A stretch of 64,000 nt of DNA from Penicillus capitatus. Lineage: Eukaryota; Chlorophyta. This document shows positions 45,249-57,629 of this stretch, in pieces (within the stretch, counting starts at the first letter, position 1; each line of letters opens with the position of its first letter). A model generated the notes under the pieces. It was not told where the DNA came from, ran no database searches, and worked only from the letters and a program-made list of their open reading frames with translations. Position numbers and translations under genes: made by a program. The DNA is taken from NCBI GenBank assembly GCA_965649825.1, contig OZ287711.1, positions 416,781-480,780 of the forward strand, given 5' to 3'.

Positions 45249-48200
45249 ATGTCATCCAGCGAGATACAAGCCGAGCCCAGTATCGGCAGCGCGGATGGCC
45301 ATGAAGACGGTAGCGGTCCGGAAGCGCAGCCAGCAAGACAGAGCGATGACATTTCAGACGAGAAGAAGCTAAGGGCTCTCATGCGACAGAAGGGCGTCGA
45401 CTCCACGACAGCTCTCGTCCGAATATACAATGGTTCGCTGGCGGCCGAAGCAGAAAGACTCCTTCAGCAATGTCTTCGCATCTACATCGAAACGAAAGAG
45501 AAGCACGCTAATGACGACACCGTCATGGAATTCGTGGAGCTCTGCAAGATGAAGCCACGGACGGAAGACGACAAGAAGCTGCTCCGAGAGGTGGTCTCCT
45601 TTCTCACTGATCGAATTCCAGAAAGAGAGTTCGCCGCCAAAAGCGTCGCAGAGGCGTTGTACAGGTCGTTGCTCTGGACACCTCCTGCAGTTCTCCAGGA
45701 AAACTTAACAGGACTCACAGCACTGGCGGATAGGCTTATGGACAGCCTATGTCCGACTCCAAGGCTGACAGAGGAGAACTTCCTTGAACACGAGGCCATA
45801 TTTATGGCACTGCACGAAGTCTTCGTGCTCATGCAGAGGGCAACGAGTAAGAAGGTGACGGTGGAGGAGAAGAAGAGGTTCCAGTCGAGCCTCAGGGCGA
45901 AACGCTCATCGTTGGGAAACTCGTGTGAGTACTATCCCGTCCGGTACTACTTCAGACTCATCGAACAGAGCATTCAGCTTCCGAAGCTTGACGAAGAGCC
46001 TTGTATCACTCAGAAGACCATCCAATGTTTGTACATCATCACCTGCGGATTCCTGTACATCTCTTACGCAAAGAGACAGAGAGTAAAACTGGATATCGAT
46101 CCAGACATGCTGAGAGAGCTACCTGAAAAGTTGAACGAACTAGTTGACGATATCGAGCTTGCCGAACGCCAATGGTATGATCTGCTTCAGGCTCTTTGCG
46201 TAGCAGGCAGGAAGACTATCGAGGATCCCCAGAAGCTTCCGATTTTCGAGGAGAGCTACAAGACCGTGGAAGAATCTGTCTGGAAGATGCGACTCAATGA
46301 AGACGGCAAGGCGTTGCTCTTTGGACTCATGCAGGAGCTCCGTCATCTCGCGTTAGCTCAATGCTCTGCTGAAGTCCGCGCGTCAGGATCATCGAAGCTC
46401 TTTGCTCTGGCGGCTGCCGTTTCGAAAAGCACGTGGGCCAGAGACAAAAACATTGTGGAAGCGCTGCTCTGCTGTCTTCATGCCATTCATTCGAGAGGCA
46501 GCGATGCTGCAGCGGCGTTGAGATCGTCACAACAACTCAAGAATTCCGTCAAGTTGAAGTCAGTCAAGAAAGTTGTGAAACAATGGATGGGCGACAAACT
46601 TGATGAGAAGCTCCGCGAACCTGTGCATGCGTCTTCGGAACCTACCGGAGATCTCTTCACTGCGATCGGTCGAGAGTTCAACCACATACCATTGAAGGAA
46701 GCGCAAGACAACGTCGAACTGTTGAAGAGTCGGTACCGAAGCGACGCGTTCGCCACAGTAAGGCTTTACTTTCATCATGTTTTTCTGTTCACCGAGAGCC
46801 TGTGCATTGAAGGTGCCTTCTCTGTTCGACAGTACGTCACGTCTGCATGTGAAGGAAATGGAGCATCATATTGTTTTCTACCAGATCGTGGAGGACAAGA
46901 AGGAATCATCGAAACAGTCAGATTCGCATCAGAGCAGAGACGACCAGTCCACTGGACGGAGAGTTGCGAAGCCCATCGCGTTGAAGGACCTCTTCAAGAA
47001 GAGAGTCGTGCAGGAGAATCGTCCTGCTCAGGATATCCGAACGATTTTGTTTCATGGGATGCCGGGATCAGGGAAGACATGCATCAGCAAGCTCATCGGG
47101 TATATGTGGGCAACGGATCAGATGTTCGGAGAATTCAAAGCCGTGTACGTCCTACCGGCTAGAGAGCTCAACAATAAGGAAGTCATCGAAGACACGTACG
47201 AAGAGTTTCTGGCGTTCATTCTCAGACAGTGTTTCCCAAGAGGACGTGCGTCCGATAAAGGGCTGTGCGCACAAGTGGATGATCACCTGGATCTCCAGAC
47301 GACGCTGCTCGTCATCGATGGCTGGGATGAAGTAGACGAGAAAGCCGAAGCCATTCTGAATGAAGCAAAGCGCAGACATTGCAGAGTCCTCTGGCTCATG
47401 CTTCCGTACGATCTCCATTCAATGCGTGAACTCACCGATCTCAAAGTGGAGTGCCTGGGATTCAGCGATGAACAAGTCGACAGGTATGTGAAGAAAGAGA
47501 TGACTACCAGACACGAGAGAACGGAAGCAGAGGCTCAAAGTCTGATGGATGATCTGAGAGGAACGGATTCGCTGTGGGAAGTAGCGCATATCCCAGAGAT
47601 GACCTACATCCTGTGCTTCCTCTGGGTAGAGGGTGTGTGCCTCAGTCAGCGGAGTCCGGCTGCAATGTACTGCGATATGGCGAACCACATCTGGAATCGC
47701 TTCGTACAGAAAATGGGATTCCGTACTGGGAAACCCAAGCGTAAAGAGGTCTTCGAGGCGCTTGAGGTCATTGCGTTCGATGCGCTGCGCAAAGACCACA
47801 TCCTTATTGGAATGAGCTTCGTCAACGAACGAGTCTTCCATCTGGGAGTCAAAGAGGTGTTAATCCATAGTGGATTCCTACTGTTCTATAGGGTAGGCCT
47901 CGACTACAAATTTCCACATCTGACTTTCCAGGAGTACTTTGCCGAGAGGTGGGTGGCGAAAAACTTAAAGAATCTCGATTCACCAAACGGCAAGACAGCC
48001 GTCAACTGTTTGCGAGAAGAGAAGTACCTGAACAGATATAAGAGAACGTTGCAGTTCCTGGCACAGCACATGGCAGAAGAAGAACAAGGTGACCTCCCCG
48101 AGCTGCTGTCATTCTTTGACGACGGACCGATCGAGATCATCGGTCTGCAGCATTTTCTCCTGAAGCTGCACATCATCGAAGCTTGGCTGACTGGGCTGGA

Positions 48201-50229
48201 AAATGCCGAATCAAAGAAAGACTGCTGCGAGCGCGATGATGATGTCGCTTTGCTCATCAAGGCTGCCGTTTCACTGATCAGAGACACAGATGTGAAGCAT
48301 CGAGAGTTTCGCGAGATCCTGGGACACATGCTTCAGCAATGTCCCTTACTGTTCTCCGCTGTGCCCGAGATCCTCGATCAGCTGACAGAAACGACAACGG
48401 TCAAGAAAGCACTGAGATACGATGTATTCGGAGACGTCGTCATCATTACCAAGAGATCTGACAAACACTTGACGATTTTGATGAAACTGGCGCAGCACAA
48501 CATTCAGAGTTCGGATCTCGAGACGCGTGATGTCGGGATACAGATGATGCGAAAGCTGCTGGACTTTGTGCCCGATCTCTTCCAGAGATTCACGCCGTTG
48601 TTTACCGAGATGTTCAAGGACGATCGGCCCGTCGTTCAGGATACGGCACTGCAAGCCGTGATCAGTCTCCTGACAGACAAGCGCGAACTGTTTCCTGTCG
48701 TGCTGCCGATGATCCAGGAAGCGATCGGCAGTCTAAAGAGCTCTGCACGACGGGCGGCGCTGGAAGTGATCGGCAGTCTGTCATCGGTGACAGATGACGA
48801 GTTCGAGTCTATCTTGCAGATGATCATCGGCGGCGGCAGCGATGAAGACGAAGAAGTCTGTCGAACGGCAGTGCAGGTTATGAGGCACTTCGTATCCGAG
48901 AAGACATCCCAAGCGCCCGATTTCATTCCAGTGCTCGAGCGTCTTCTTTCTGGAGAAAATGAAAAGGTTCGACAGGAAACGGTCAAGACGATGGAGTACA
49001 TGGCCAAGAAAGCTCCAGACGTGCAGCAGGGGCTTCTGGATATCATAAACGAGACTTACGAGAACGGAACGGCCGGTGTTCGGCGAGATACGGCAGCAAT
49101 GGCTGGACGTCTGGCTGCTGATTTACCGGAGATTCAGGAGTTCTTGTTGCCGATGATTGAGAAAGTCTGTTACGACAGGTCCGCCGCCGTCCGTTTAGCA
49201 GGAATGGGGACAATTAAGCGTCTGATGGTCAGATCCTCGGAGGAAAGGAACGAAATGTGGCACCATTGGGCGACGGTGGGATTCCTGGATAAAAACAGAT
49301 CCGTTCGCCGAGCGGCCGCTGAAGCCATCAGTTGTCTTGCCTCAGTTCCTCACCTCTGGAAACACAACCTGATGCTGTTGCGAAGAGCCCGCTTTTTTGA
49401 CGACGTCCACGTGCGTCTGTGGACGGTCGATGCACTGGGTCGACTCTCTTCTGCTGCACCTCACATTTCAAAAGACGTTCTTGCGCTGTTAGAAAAGACG
49501 TGCTCGGACTGGAGCGTCCACGTGCGGCAGTGGTCGATGGAAGCTGTCGGACATCTGGCCTCCGCTGCGCCAGAGCTCGCGTCTGATCTGCTGTCGTTGG
49601 TAAACATGGGGTGTATGGATGAAGACGAGCACGTGCGTTTGTGGGCCTTGAAGGCAGTCAGCAGATTGGCAACAGCTGCACCAGAGTTTGCAGACGATCT
49701 TCTGCCGCTACTCAGGAATGTCTATCAAAGCGACGACACTCATATGCTGAACAGGGCAGCCGAGGCGCTGAGAGACTTCACGACGGCGGCTCCGCATCTA
49801 TCTGCCCAAATCCCGACAAGAGTTGAGAGCGAAGAGGACAGTGACGCACCGTCATCGACTGGGCTGGCACCCGTTTCGCAAGGAGCGATTATCGATGACT
49901 TCGAAGACGTACTGAAAAAGGCCATCGAAACGAAGAACACGGAAACTCGCGAGCGAGCCGCATTTGGACTTTTGCATGATGCCGTCACCGTGGAGAATAC
50001 ACCACAGGAAGGAATCGTCAGAGTTCTCCTTCATACGACTGCCATCAGAGAAGTGGGCGAGTATCCGTCCAAGGAGATAGAGAAATTCAGGTCTGAGATC
50101 AGAGAAACGATCGAGAGTTCTTGCGGCGGTTTGATGGAAGTGTTAGACAAGGTGGCGATAAAGCCAGATAGGACGGCGTCGACAGACAAAGTCAAGTGCC
50201 AACCAACACACACGCTGCATTCTCGATGA
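45249..50229 (+). CDS. NACHT-HEAT STAND NTPase, NLR-like (copy 1), 1,641 aa
   Basis: Exons 45249-46757 and 46813-50229; the 55-nt phase-0 intron is conserved in copy 2. Residues 1-503: a largely helical N-terminal domain I cannot assign. NACHT: Walker A GMPGSGKT (about 585-592), Walker B LLVIDGWDEVDE (about 668-679), and a winged-helix region ending HLTFQEYFAERW (about 872-883), as in NACHT NTPases. From about residue 1000 to 1560: HEAT-like repeats (VRQETVKTMEYMAKKAPDV, VRRDTAAMAGRLAADLPEI, VRLWTVDALGRLSSAAPHI, VRQWSMEAVGHLASAAPEL, VRLWALKAVSRLATAAPEF), several nearly identical and so recently amplified. STAND proteins act as ligand-sensing oligomerising switches, often in immunity or cell death. 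Copy 2 keeps frame with three-base indels only, so the protein is probably functional. Confidence 0.88.
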
Positions 50230-50268
50230 AGCTGCAACCCAACCATTAAACAACAGAAGTGCCCTCGC

Positions 50269-50274
50269 AATAAA
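50269..50274 (+). promoter_or_regulatory. polyadenylation signal-like AATAAA
   Basis: aataaa 40 nt downstream of the stop of NLR copy 1. Confidence 0.5.
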
Positions 50275-51144
50275 ACCGTTTTTATTTTCGTTCGTGTCAA
50301 GTCTGCCTGGTCTCAGGATTCGTTCGTTATGATTGTTGGGCTGTCAGAAGAGGCAAAAGAGGGCATCTCGCTTTGTTGCTTCTTTGTCCCACACAAAGCC
50401 AGTCTAGCATCTTAACGTTGTTGTCGAGATGCAAGGAGTAGAATCTTCTTGCGACGCACCATCAGTTTTTTTCTCTATTGATTCGTTTGAACGCGAGGAC
50501 TGCAAACATGGGACGGAATTTGTGCGGGCGAAATGGTACAGCGAATGTCGAAACGATCGTTCATTTAAGAAGGGATGTTGGCGGTTTCGTCAAGTTCTCA
50601 CTCCTCGCTCGGCGAAAATGGACTTAGAGCACAGCGGATATGTTTCATGCAGCATCGCAGAGGGTAATTCGATGCTCAGAAACGCCTATTCTTGTGAACG
50701 CGTCTCGACGACGGGCACGTCGACACTTTATCTACGTCTTATCTTCGAGGCGAGGTGCCCGCGAAGCAGGCAAGGCGGAAGCGGACGGGCACCTTCCTCT
50801 CCTTGTAAGGTCACAGAAACGGCAGTCGGCAAACTGAACAAAGGAACAGTGATGGAAGCACTTCTGAGCAGGGAAGGAGTCACTGACCGACGAACTCAGC
50901 GCCTTCCAGCTTCAGCTTAACGACGCGCGTCCGGAATGATGGATCGACGATGAAGGGTGCGATGACACTCGTCAGAAGGCAGAAGGCATTTTCTGATTTA
51001 GCATTACCAGTAAGACGGTCTCAAAAGGCACTGTTTTCGTTTCCATCGCCAGACTAGAGATATCAAAGTTTAGCAAGCCAGTGTGATCCTATTGACACGA
51101 GTGATATCAAGATTTTTAAAACAAAATAAAACAGAATAACTCTT
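50275..51144. other. intergenic downstream of NLR copy 1
   Basis: The longest frame (50429-50920 plus) has no recognisable domain and unlikely composition. No gene called. Confidence 0.35.
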
Positions 51145-51455
51145 CGTTACAGATGATGATGCTTGATCGAATAACCCTCTTTTGTATGGTTTTCCAGCAT
51201 GACGTCACGATGGCGTCACGCTTCATGTAACTGTTAGGACGTGAGATGGACATCGGATTCTAGGAGTGTCTAGTCACCTCAACGATGTACTTGATATGAC
51301 TGGTTGTGTATAGAAGGAGCCAGATGGGCCTCCTCGTTGTAACAAAGGTTGGCGTGTTCTGGTAATACGATCCTCTAACATAACGATGTGGCCTTCCTCT
51401 TCAGTTTTTCTTCCTTCCTTGACTTCGTGACAGTGACGCTATAGTGACAGAAAAA
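51145..51455 (-). repeat. candidate 3' LTR (left direct repeat)
   Basis: Shares with 57400-57540 a common start (tgtcac on the minus strand), the tract cttcctcttcag, ttgacttcgtga, and a block with gcatgacgt and a run of T before ataacc. It is about 165 bp longer than the right copy. Confidence 0.45.
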
Positions 51456-51639
51456 AGGTTTTGAAGTTAAAGGAGTTGTTCACAAGAATCTAGATTTTTT
51501 TAACATGTACTGTCCTTTTCATTTGTTTACGTCGTAGTTCTCACGGTGTAAGTTAACAGCCGATGGCGCGGGAAAACAAGGCGAAGAGTCGGGAGAACTA
51601 ATCTCTCAAAAAGACTGTTTGACTTCCTCCTTTTATAAT

Positions 51640-51860
51640 GACACATGATTCATTTGATTGTGTGTCAGACTAAATGAGCACAATGAAGGCATCCCGACTG
51701 TATAAGGGAAGTCACATCAGAACCTACTACATGTCACATCAGAACCCTAGCACTATAAAAGGGGGACAATTGTGTTGTTTACGTCATTCTGTTTTAAAGT
51801 CTTTCGCTAATGCGTGTGTTTGTTCACCGACAACGCGACATTGTGTCAGTTGTAATCATT
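51640..51860. other. short repeats and TATA-like boxes next to the integrase end
   Basis: Two copies of tcacatcagaacc (about 51711 and 51738), TATA-like boxes ctataaaaggg on the plus strand and ttataaaagg on the minus strand. Probably retroelement-derived regulatory sequence. Confidence 0.35.
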
Positions 51861-52545
51861 CATTTTCACACGCTTCCCTGTGCTGGACTTCCCGGAGTGA
51901 ATCCACATATACGATCAAACTACGAGAGCCGCATTGGAGTTCCCTGAGGTGATTCGATATCGCTCTGTTCACCGGATAAGGCCCCTTCCAGAAGGGTGCA
52001 AACTTTTCGTCTAAACGGCCCATTCGAACGTGATCTCTAAGCCAGACGCTCTCGCCAGCTTGAAAGAGTAAACAAAAAGGAGGAGATCGACCCTCGGAGG
52101 TCTTCTGCTGCCGGGCGCAAGTTTTCTGCCTCGCTCGAGAGCGCGCTTGTCTGACCTCTGAGATTACCTCGGCCTCCAAGCGACCCATTGCCCAGAGCTT
52201 CGCTGGCGGTGATCCCGTGACATCATTGGCAGTTTCATTAATCACGTCTGTCGCTTTCTTCAGGAGTTTCATCCAGGTGGGCCTTCGGGCCCCTTCATGC
52301 ATCATTCGACGTAATCGCCCGATCAAATTCTGATTACTGTCGCCCAGGATTAGAATCCACTTGGGATCTTTCTTCGTCGACCTCTGTGTTGCTCGGTCCC
52401 TCTTCCACAGGGCGGCGCAGTTGGTTCTCGGTTTGAGTGATATTTTGCCGCGTATCAGGGCTGCCTTGTTCTGCTCGTCTAAAGAAGTCGAGCGCCGACA
52501 GATACGGCGTATTCTGGTATAACGGTGGATAGGGAACAACGGCAC
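51856..52545 (-). pseudogene. retrotransposon integrase C-terminal part
   Basis: Carries the C-terminal integrase module seen in Ty3-type elements: GESVWLRDHVRMGRLDEKF, then FWKGPYPV and a final part resembling the GPY/F domain. Upstream of it the frame is poorly conserved, and it is separated from the integrase core frame at 52668-53951 by stops. Part of the minus-strand element. Confidence 0.65.
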
Positions 52546-52667
52546 GCGAAGGTGATTGCGTCTCGTCGTCAGCCAGGGTGGGATTCACTCACACACACAC
52601 GTTATGCAGGAAAACACAAAAGCTTTCAAAATGCACAAGTTCGGGGTTTTATCCGTTCCAAGTGATG

Positions 52668-53951
52668 TCACCCTCTGAGTAAGTGAGTCACCCTAACGTC
52701 AGAACCAGAAACCAATGCCTCCGATGATTCAACCCACGCCCCCTCAACAGGTGGCCTCATCGAAAACGAGGCAGTCCCATCGCCAAACCAAATCTTGGCG
52801 ACAATTACATCGTTCGATCTGTCTATTCGAGTGATGAGCGTGACCGGTGCCAGTACGCCTCGGATGCCTGCGTTACGGAGCCACGATTGAAACTTCTCGG
52901 ACGTGAAATATGAAGCTGAGTCAGTCAGCAGAAACTTGGGCACTCCAACTTCATCGAAAAGACGTTGTAAGTGACGTTGAGCCGTCTTGGTATCCGCACG
53001 TTTCGACGCTGACGTCCACAGAAACCTTGAGAGATGATCAGTCACTGCCAAGATATACTGCACTCCTCCTTCAGCAGGTTTGAGGGGACCAATAAAGTCG
53101 GCACTCCAAACATCTTTGACATCCATGACTTCTTCAACTACTCCTAGAGGAACCACAGGCTTCGCCGCCTTAAAGCGTTGACACGCTGTACAGCTTTCGA
53201 CATAAGCCTTGACCGCTTTCCACGTCGCTCCTCCTCCAAGTGCCTTCAATCGTTGCATCGTCTTGCGTGCACAGAACTGGCCATCATGCGCCCTTTTCAA
53301 CAGGCGATAAGGATCTTCTTGCATGGCTCTCAAGTGTGGCATTCGTGACAGAAAGTCTGGGATTACATTGCTTCGACCATCGACGAATCGAATGTCAGGA
53401 CAAAACTCCAGAAGTTTCACAAGACGTCTGTACACAAATGGACTGCAATTGTCTGGATTATCCAAGCTGAACGTGGAAATGTTGTCGGTGTAGACGGTGA
53501 CGTCCCGTCCGTAGATGTACGGCTTAAATCGCTGCAACGGTTGTAGCAGCGCTTCAGCTTCAAGTTCGTTCGAACGGTGCTTCTGCATCTGCGAATTCCA
53601 CAGGCCGGACGTGCACGCTATGATGGCTTGATCTTGCTGAAGGCACGCGCCCCATCCAGTGCTTGATGCATCCACACTGACCGAGTAATCTTTCGTTGAT
53701 GATGGTAGAGTAATCCTGACAGTGTGTTGTTTGAGCAATTTCAAGAACTCTGTCCAGTCTTCTGACTTGCCGGATTCTTCACACCTCTTCAATGCTTGCG
53801 AAACAGTAGCTCCTTTCCATACGAATCTGCAAATTTCATTCCACCAATCCTTCACCTTGCGCCACTCTTTTATTCCTTGAGGGGGCTTCATGTCTTGCCA
53901 TTGGGTGAGCACCGCTGATTCTGGGGTCCACCCTTCAGTTGACAATTCCAT
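52668..53951 (-). pseudogene. retrotransposon RNase H and integrase core
   Basis: The frame contains an RNase H domain (YSVSVDASSTGWGACL, then NELEAEAL, VYTDN), the HHCC-type zinc-binding region (AHDGQFCARKT, then CTACQRF) and the integrase core with its first two acidic residues (VWSADFIGPL, FLLTDSASYF). Downstream the conserved pattern fades. The frame is open, but an in-frame stop at 53961-53963 and others upstream separate it from the RT. Confidence 0.75.
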
Positions 53952-55304
53952 GCCCAGGTACTAGAAGCTTGTTCTTCCAAATTTACTCTTCTTGGGATTG
54001 AGTTTCCAGCCGTCTTTGACCAGTGCCCTCAAGAGCAGTTGAAGGTCCTTTTCATGCTGTTCATCGGAACAGCTCAGCACCAAGATGTCATCTGCCTACA
54101 CTATTAGTTGCGATTGTATTTTAACATTACGCAAAGTCTTATCGAGCGCCCGCTGGAATTCGAATGGAGAATTCGAATAACCAAACGGCAGTCGATTAAA
54201 AACATACTGTTTGTTTCAGTGAGAGAAGCCGAAAAACTGTCTGATCTGTTGGCCCAACTGTCGGGAATCCAATGTAATAGTGGTTCAAAAGGTAGCTGAG
54301 TCTTTGCGCGTCGAGACGACAGAAACACAATCAGATTTGAGGCAATACGAACGGGAGTTATTACAAGGCGAATTGTCGACCTTATATACCCAGGGTGGTT
54401 ATGGACTTCCTACCCTTACGTCCTAACAGCTGCGAACTCCTAGTGCATGCAGCATAACCACACCCCTTACGTTATGGGGAAGTTAGGTCGGGAGCCGACA
54501 TCCGTCGCGACCGATGGTCAGCGCGTCTGGATGGTTATGTGACGGCTCCACCGCTTCCGGTGGCTACACAGATGACAGTTAGAGGTTCATTTCCTACACC
54601 AACACTATCTGGTTGTAAGCCCTGGAAATGTCCAAGCTCGAACCGACAGAAAACGGTCGAATACTTGCCACGACATTCGTTCTCGAAGTTTTCGAGTAAG
54701 GCTCTTTTCTCACGAAACTGTCGAGTCTTCGCAAATCAGCCACAATTCGATCGCCGCCTTCCTTTTTAGGAATGCCGAAAATAGGCATGAGTAGAGGTTC
54801 TTGAGTTGCTTCGCTGACAATACCATCTTTTATCAACTGGTCCAGATCTTTCTGCAGAGCTTGCTCCTGAGCCGGTCCTCTTGGAGGTTGTTTCGGTTGC
54901 TGGCGTGGGTCAAGCGGACAGTTGAGGGGGATATGGTTGACAACATAATGTTGACATTTACCTAACGTTTCCTCAAATAGCTCTGGGAACTCTTCTTTCC
55001 ATCTTTCTCCGTCGAGTGCTGCGCTTCGACACATCGACACCTTCTCTCAGTCTTCAATGATTCGGATGCCTTGGTCAGGAATCATTATGCTTGTAGATGT
55101 GGTCATCACGTTGCATAGATCACTCTTCGGCGTAAGCGCAACAGCCGTTTTCGAGTGATTTGTTATCACACCCCGGATGCGCTTCCCATCAGTCTTCGCA
55201 TGAAACTCTATGTAACTTGGTCGGGTAGCGTCTTCGATCTGTTGAATGTCACTAAATTGGATCTGGATGTTGATGGCTCTCTTTTCTTGTGGTCCAACAT
55301 CCAA
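53952..55304 (-). pseudogene. retrotransposon reverse transcriptase, broken
   Basis: N-terminal RT blocks are at 54594-55040 (IFGIPKKEGGDRIVADLR, SLDISRAYNQIVL). The palm continues at about 54290-53960 with RLPFGYSNSPFEFQRAL and the active-site region. The Tyr codon of the YADD box is a TAG stop (54096-54098); further stops are a TGA at 54216-54218 and a TAG at 53961-53963. Between about 54300 and 54590 lies non-coding sequence with a minus-strand TATA-like box, probably a later insertion. The frame at 55047-55304 is the spacer between protease and RT. Confidence 0.7.
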
Positions 55305-55400
55305 TTCCTGTTAAAGGGGATCACTACTCGATTGTTTCGTTTGAATAGCATGTATTTGAGAGGCTCCAGCAATCGCACTAGGCCTGGCTGTTTGCCGGAT

Positions 55401-56336
55401 TTACAGCCAGACCACATCCGTTTTTTGCTCAGGTTCGTATGCCTTGAAGCATTGTACTTCTGGTTCGCCGACTTTGATCAGCTTCTTGGAGCTACAATCC
55501 ACGAGGTAGCCGTTTGTCTCGAGGAATTTATACCCTATTATCGCTTCTTGGCCTTTTCCCTTAAAACAGTAAGCGCTGAAGTTAACCGGGCGACCATCCA
55601 GCTTCGCAGGCACATCTAGATATCCCGTGATCTTCTCTCGCTCCCTGTTGGCCAAGACCACATGCCTATCTGAAGGGAGCATGCTCGAGGCCAGTCCGAG
55701 GGCTCTCACGGTTTCCTCTTGTAGGAAATTATCTGTGGCTCCAGTATCTATGAGAGCACGGATTGACTTTCCTGCCATCTCAAGGTTAGCATGCATAGAT
55801 GCTTTCTTAGGTTGGACACTTCTGCATACAAGCGGCGATTCAGTTCTACTTCTGCTTTCAACTTCGCAAAGATGAGCTCTGTCAAGAGCTTCTTCTTCAT
55901 CCATATTAGCATGGCGCGCTTCTTTGGCTTTCGAAGAATGCGTTCGACGTGGGTCAGCCTCGGCTCTGATTGCGCGTTGTCTCTCTTCAAAATAGCGATC
56001 TTCAGAGAGAAATTCTTTGAACGCAATCATGATCTGATTCTTCGTCTTCAGTGTCAGAGGGAATTGTAGCTTGCCATCCCTCACGATAACGTCCCTCACA
56101 GCGCGACATGTTTCGTCTTCGTCTATGGCTGCATTACACATCGTTTGCATCGATCCGAGATCCATGCAGTCACCAAGTTTCATCGGCGGTCGGACCTCTC
56201 CGGATCTTAATCGAATGCAATCCATCACCACACAGACTCTGTCGTAGATGAACTGGAGAGTGAGCTGATTGATGGCCACAGTCGACAGATGATACACAAA
56301 GTCGACAGGGAGTTTCTGGACTAAAAGATGAGTCAC
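55401..56336 (-). pseudogene. retrotransposon gag/retropepsin region
   Basis: Encodes the aspartic protease with the active-site motif IRALIDTGATDNFL and the second conserved block GQEAIIGYKFLETNGYLVDC. The charged N-terminal part (many Arg, Glu and Lys) is gag-like. The frame is open but lies apart from the gag frame at 56441-56872. Confidence 0.75.
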
Positions 56337-56440
56337 ATTTTCTTCTGATAGGAGTTTCTCATCAATATACGTTTTCCCGGCTCTTCCGAATCGAACAACG
56401 AATTCGAGGAGCGTCTCCGTAGGTTTCTTCTCTAAAGCCT

Positions 56441-56872
56441 TCAGTTGAGCGAGGGGCTCAAGAGCGCTCTCTTGTGGAACAATTTCTTCAACTCACACTT
56501 GATGGCACCCCATTTCAGCAGTTCATCAGTCTGAGTTCGGAAGAATGCCTCGTCTTTTCCTGCATAGTACCCCGTTTTGACTTGTTCGGGTGGTAATCTC
56601 TTTACGCAGTGAACGGCCTCGAGAAGGGACTTTTCCAAAGGATTGGCGTAGTCAATCCACGACAGAAACAATCGCAGACGTTCATTGCCCGCATTTGTGC
56701 AGGACTCCAAATGATTGACTACTCTTCTGTACGTTTTTCGGTCCCACAGATGAAGAGGTACTGGAGGCGCTTCGAGTCCTGAGCCTCCGACACAGTCTCG
56801 AGCGATCAGTACCGTCGCGTTGACCGAAATCGAATCCCGCATTCGCACACCATATCTCCCTTGCGCCGTCAA
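56441..56872 (-). pseudogene. retrotransposon gag-like ORF
   Basis: Position upstream of the protease and features such as LFLSWIDYANP and a Lys-rich C-terminus suggest the gag capsid region. No zinc knuckle seen. Assignment rests mainly on element order. Confidence 0.5.
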
Positions 56873-57399
56873 GAGAGCGACGCGTCCGCGCTCAAGACGG
56901 AAAAAATCACACGCTGCGTCTTCTTCTCAGCGCGTGGACTGTCCATTCCATCACGTCTACTGGCTGCCACGCTTTCCTCGCCTTTTCTGCAATCCAGGCT
57001 GATCACTCAGGGTTACAGCATCGTCCGTCGCCTCAGACTTTCGGCTCAGTACTCGACGTCGCTGCGACCTCAGCAATCATCGAATTCCACCAGTTTCTGA
57101 GATTTCTGGCGAGTGTCTAAGTGTTCACAGATGACAGTGACGTTTTTCCGACCATTCTGAGAATACACGTCACCCAGACTCGAACTCTGGACACTTGCCA
57201 ATTCACGATTTTCACGTCTTATTGCAGACTCGTCTTTCACCCTACTTCGGTCATTTCTCGGCTCTCTCGAGCGCCCTCTTAACCGTCGCCGACTGCTTCT
57301 TTACGTTCAAGCGACCAGTCCTGACGGCCTCCAAACCGTCGACAAAGACTTCTTCGCTTAATCAGCCAGCGGACCAACAAAAACTCAGGCAACTTTTTT

Positions 57400-57540
57400 G
57401 TTGCAGCTGATTCTTTGTTCGGATAACCCCCTTTTTATATGGCTTCCTAGCATGACGTTATGATTGGCGTCATGCTTCCCGTGATGACGCGACCTTCCTC
57501 TTCAGTTCCCCTTCTTCCCTTGACTTCGTGATAGTGACAA
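57400..57540 (-). repeat. candidate 5' LTR (right direct repeat)
   Basis: On the minus strand begins tgtcactatcacgaagtc, contains the TATA-like ccatataaaaaggggg and ends near gctgca. Related to 51145-51455 but shorter. Confidence 0.45.
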
Positions 57541-57629
57541 TGGTATGAGCATAAAAGATGTCGCGGATTCGCTCGGTGCCGCTTTGATCGGATGGTCACA
57601 TAATTGACTCGCAATGAAATCAATTCGGT

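Larger units (their letters stand above)
51145..57540 (-). mobile_element. decayed Ty3/gypsy-type LTR retrotransposon
   Basis: On the minus strand, from high to low coordinates: gag-like ORF, retropepsin, reverse transcriptase, RNase H, zinc-binding and integrase core, integrase C-terminus. This order (RT before integrase) is that of Ty3/gypsy. Multiple stops and an apparent insertion show it is dead. Related sequences at 51145-51455 and 57400-57540, each with a TATA-like box on the minus strand, flank it and are candidate LTRs; the right copy lacks about 165 bp in the middle. No target-site duplication was found, so the outer limits are approximate. Confidence 0.75.

Noticed and set aside
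50429-50920. 163-codon + frame downstream of NLR copy 1
   Set aside because: No domain or sensible composition; no duplicate to test conservation.
57175-57200. tRNA T-arm-like sequence on the minus strand (ccaga gttcgag tctgg)
   Set aside because: No matching acceptor, D or anticodon arms upstream; probably chance.
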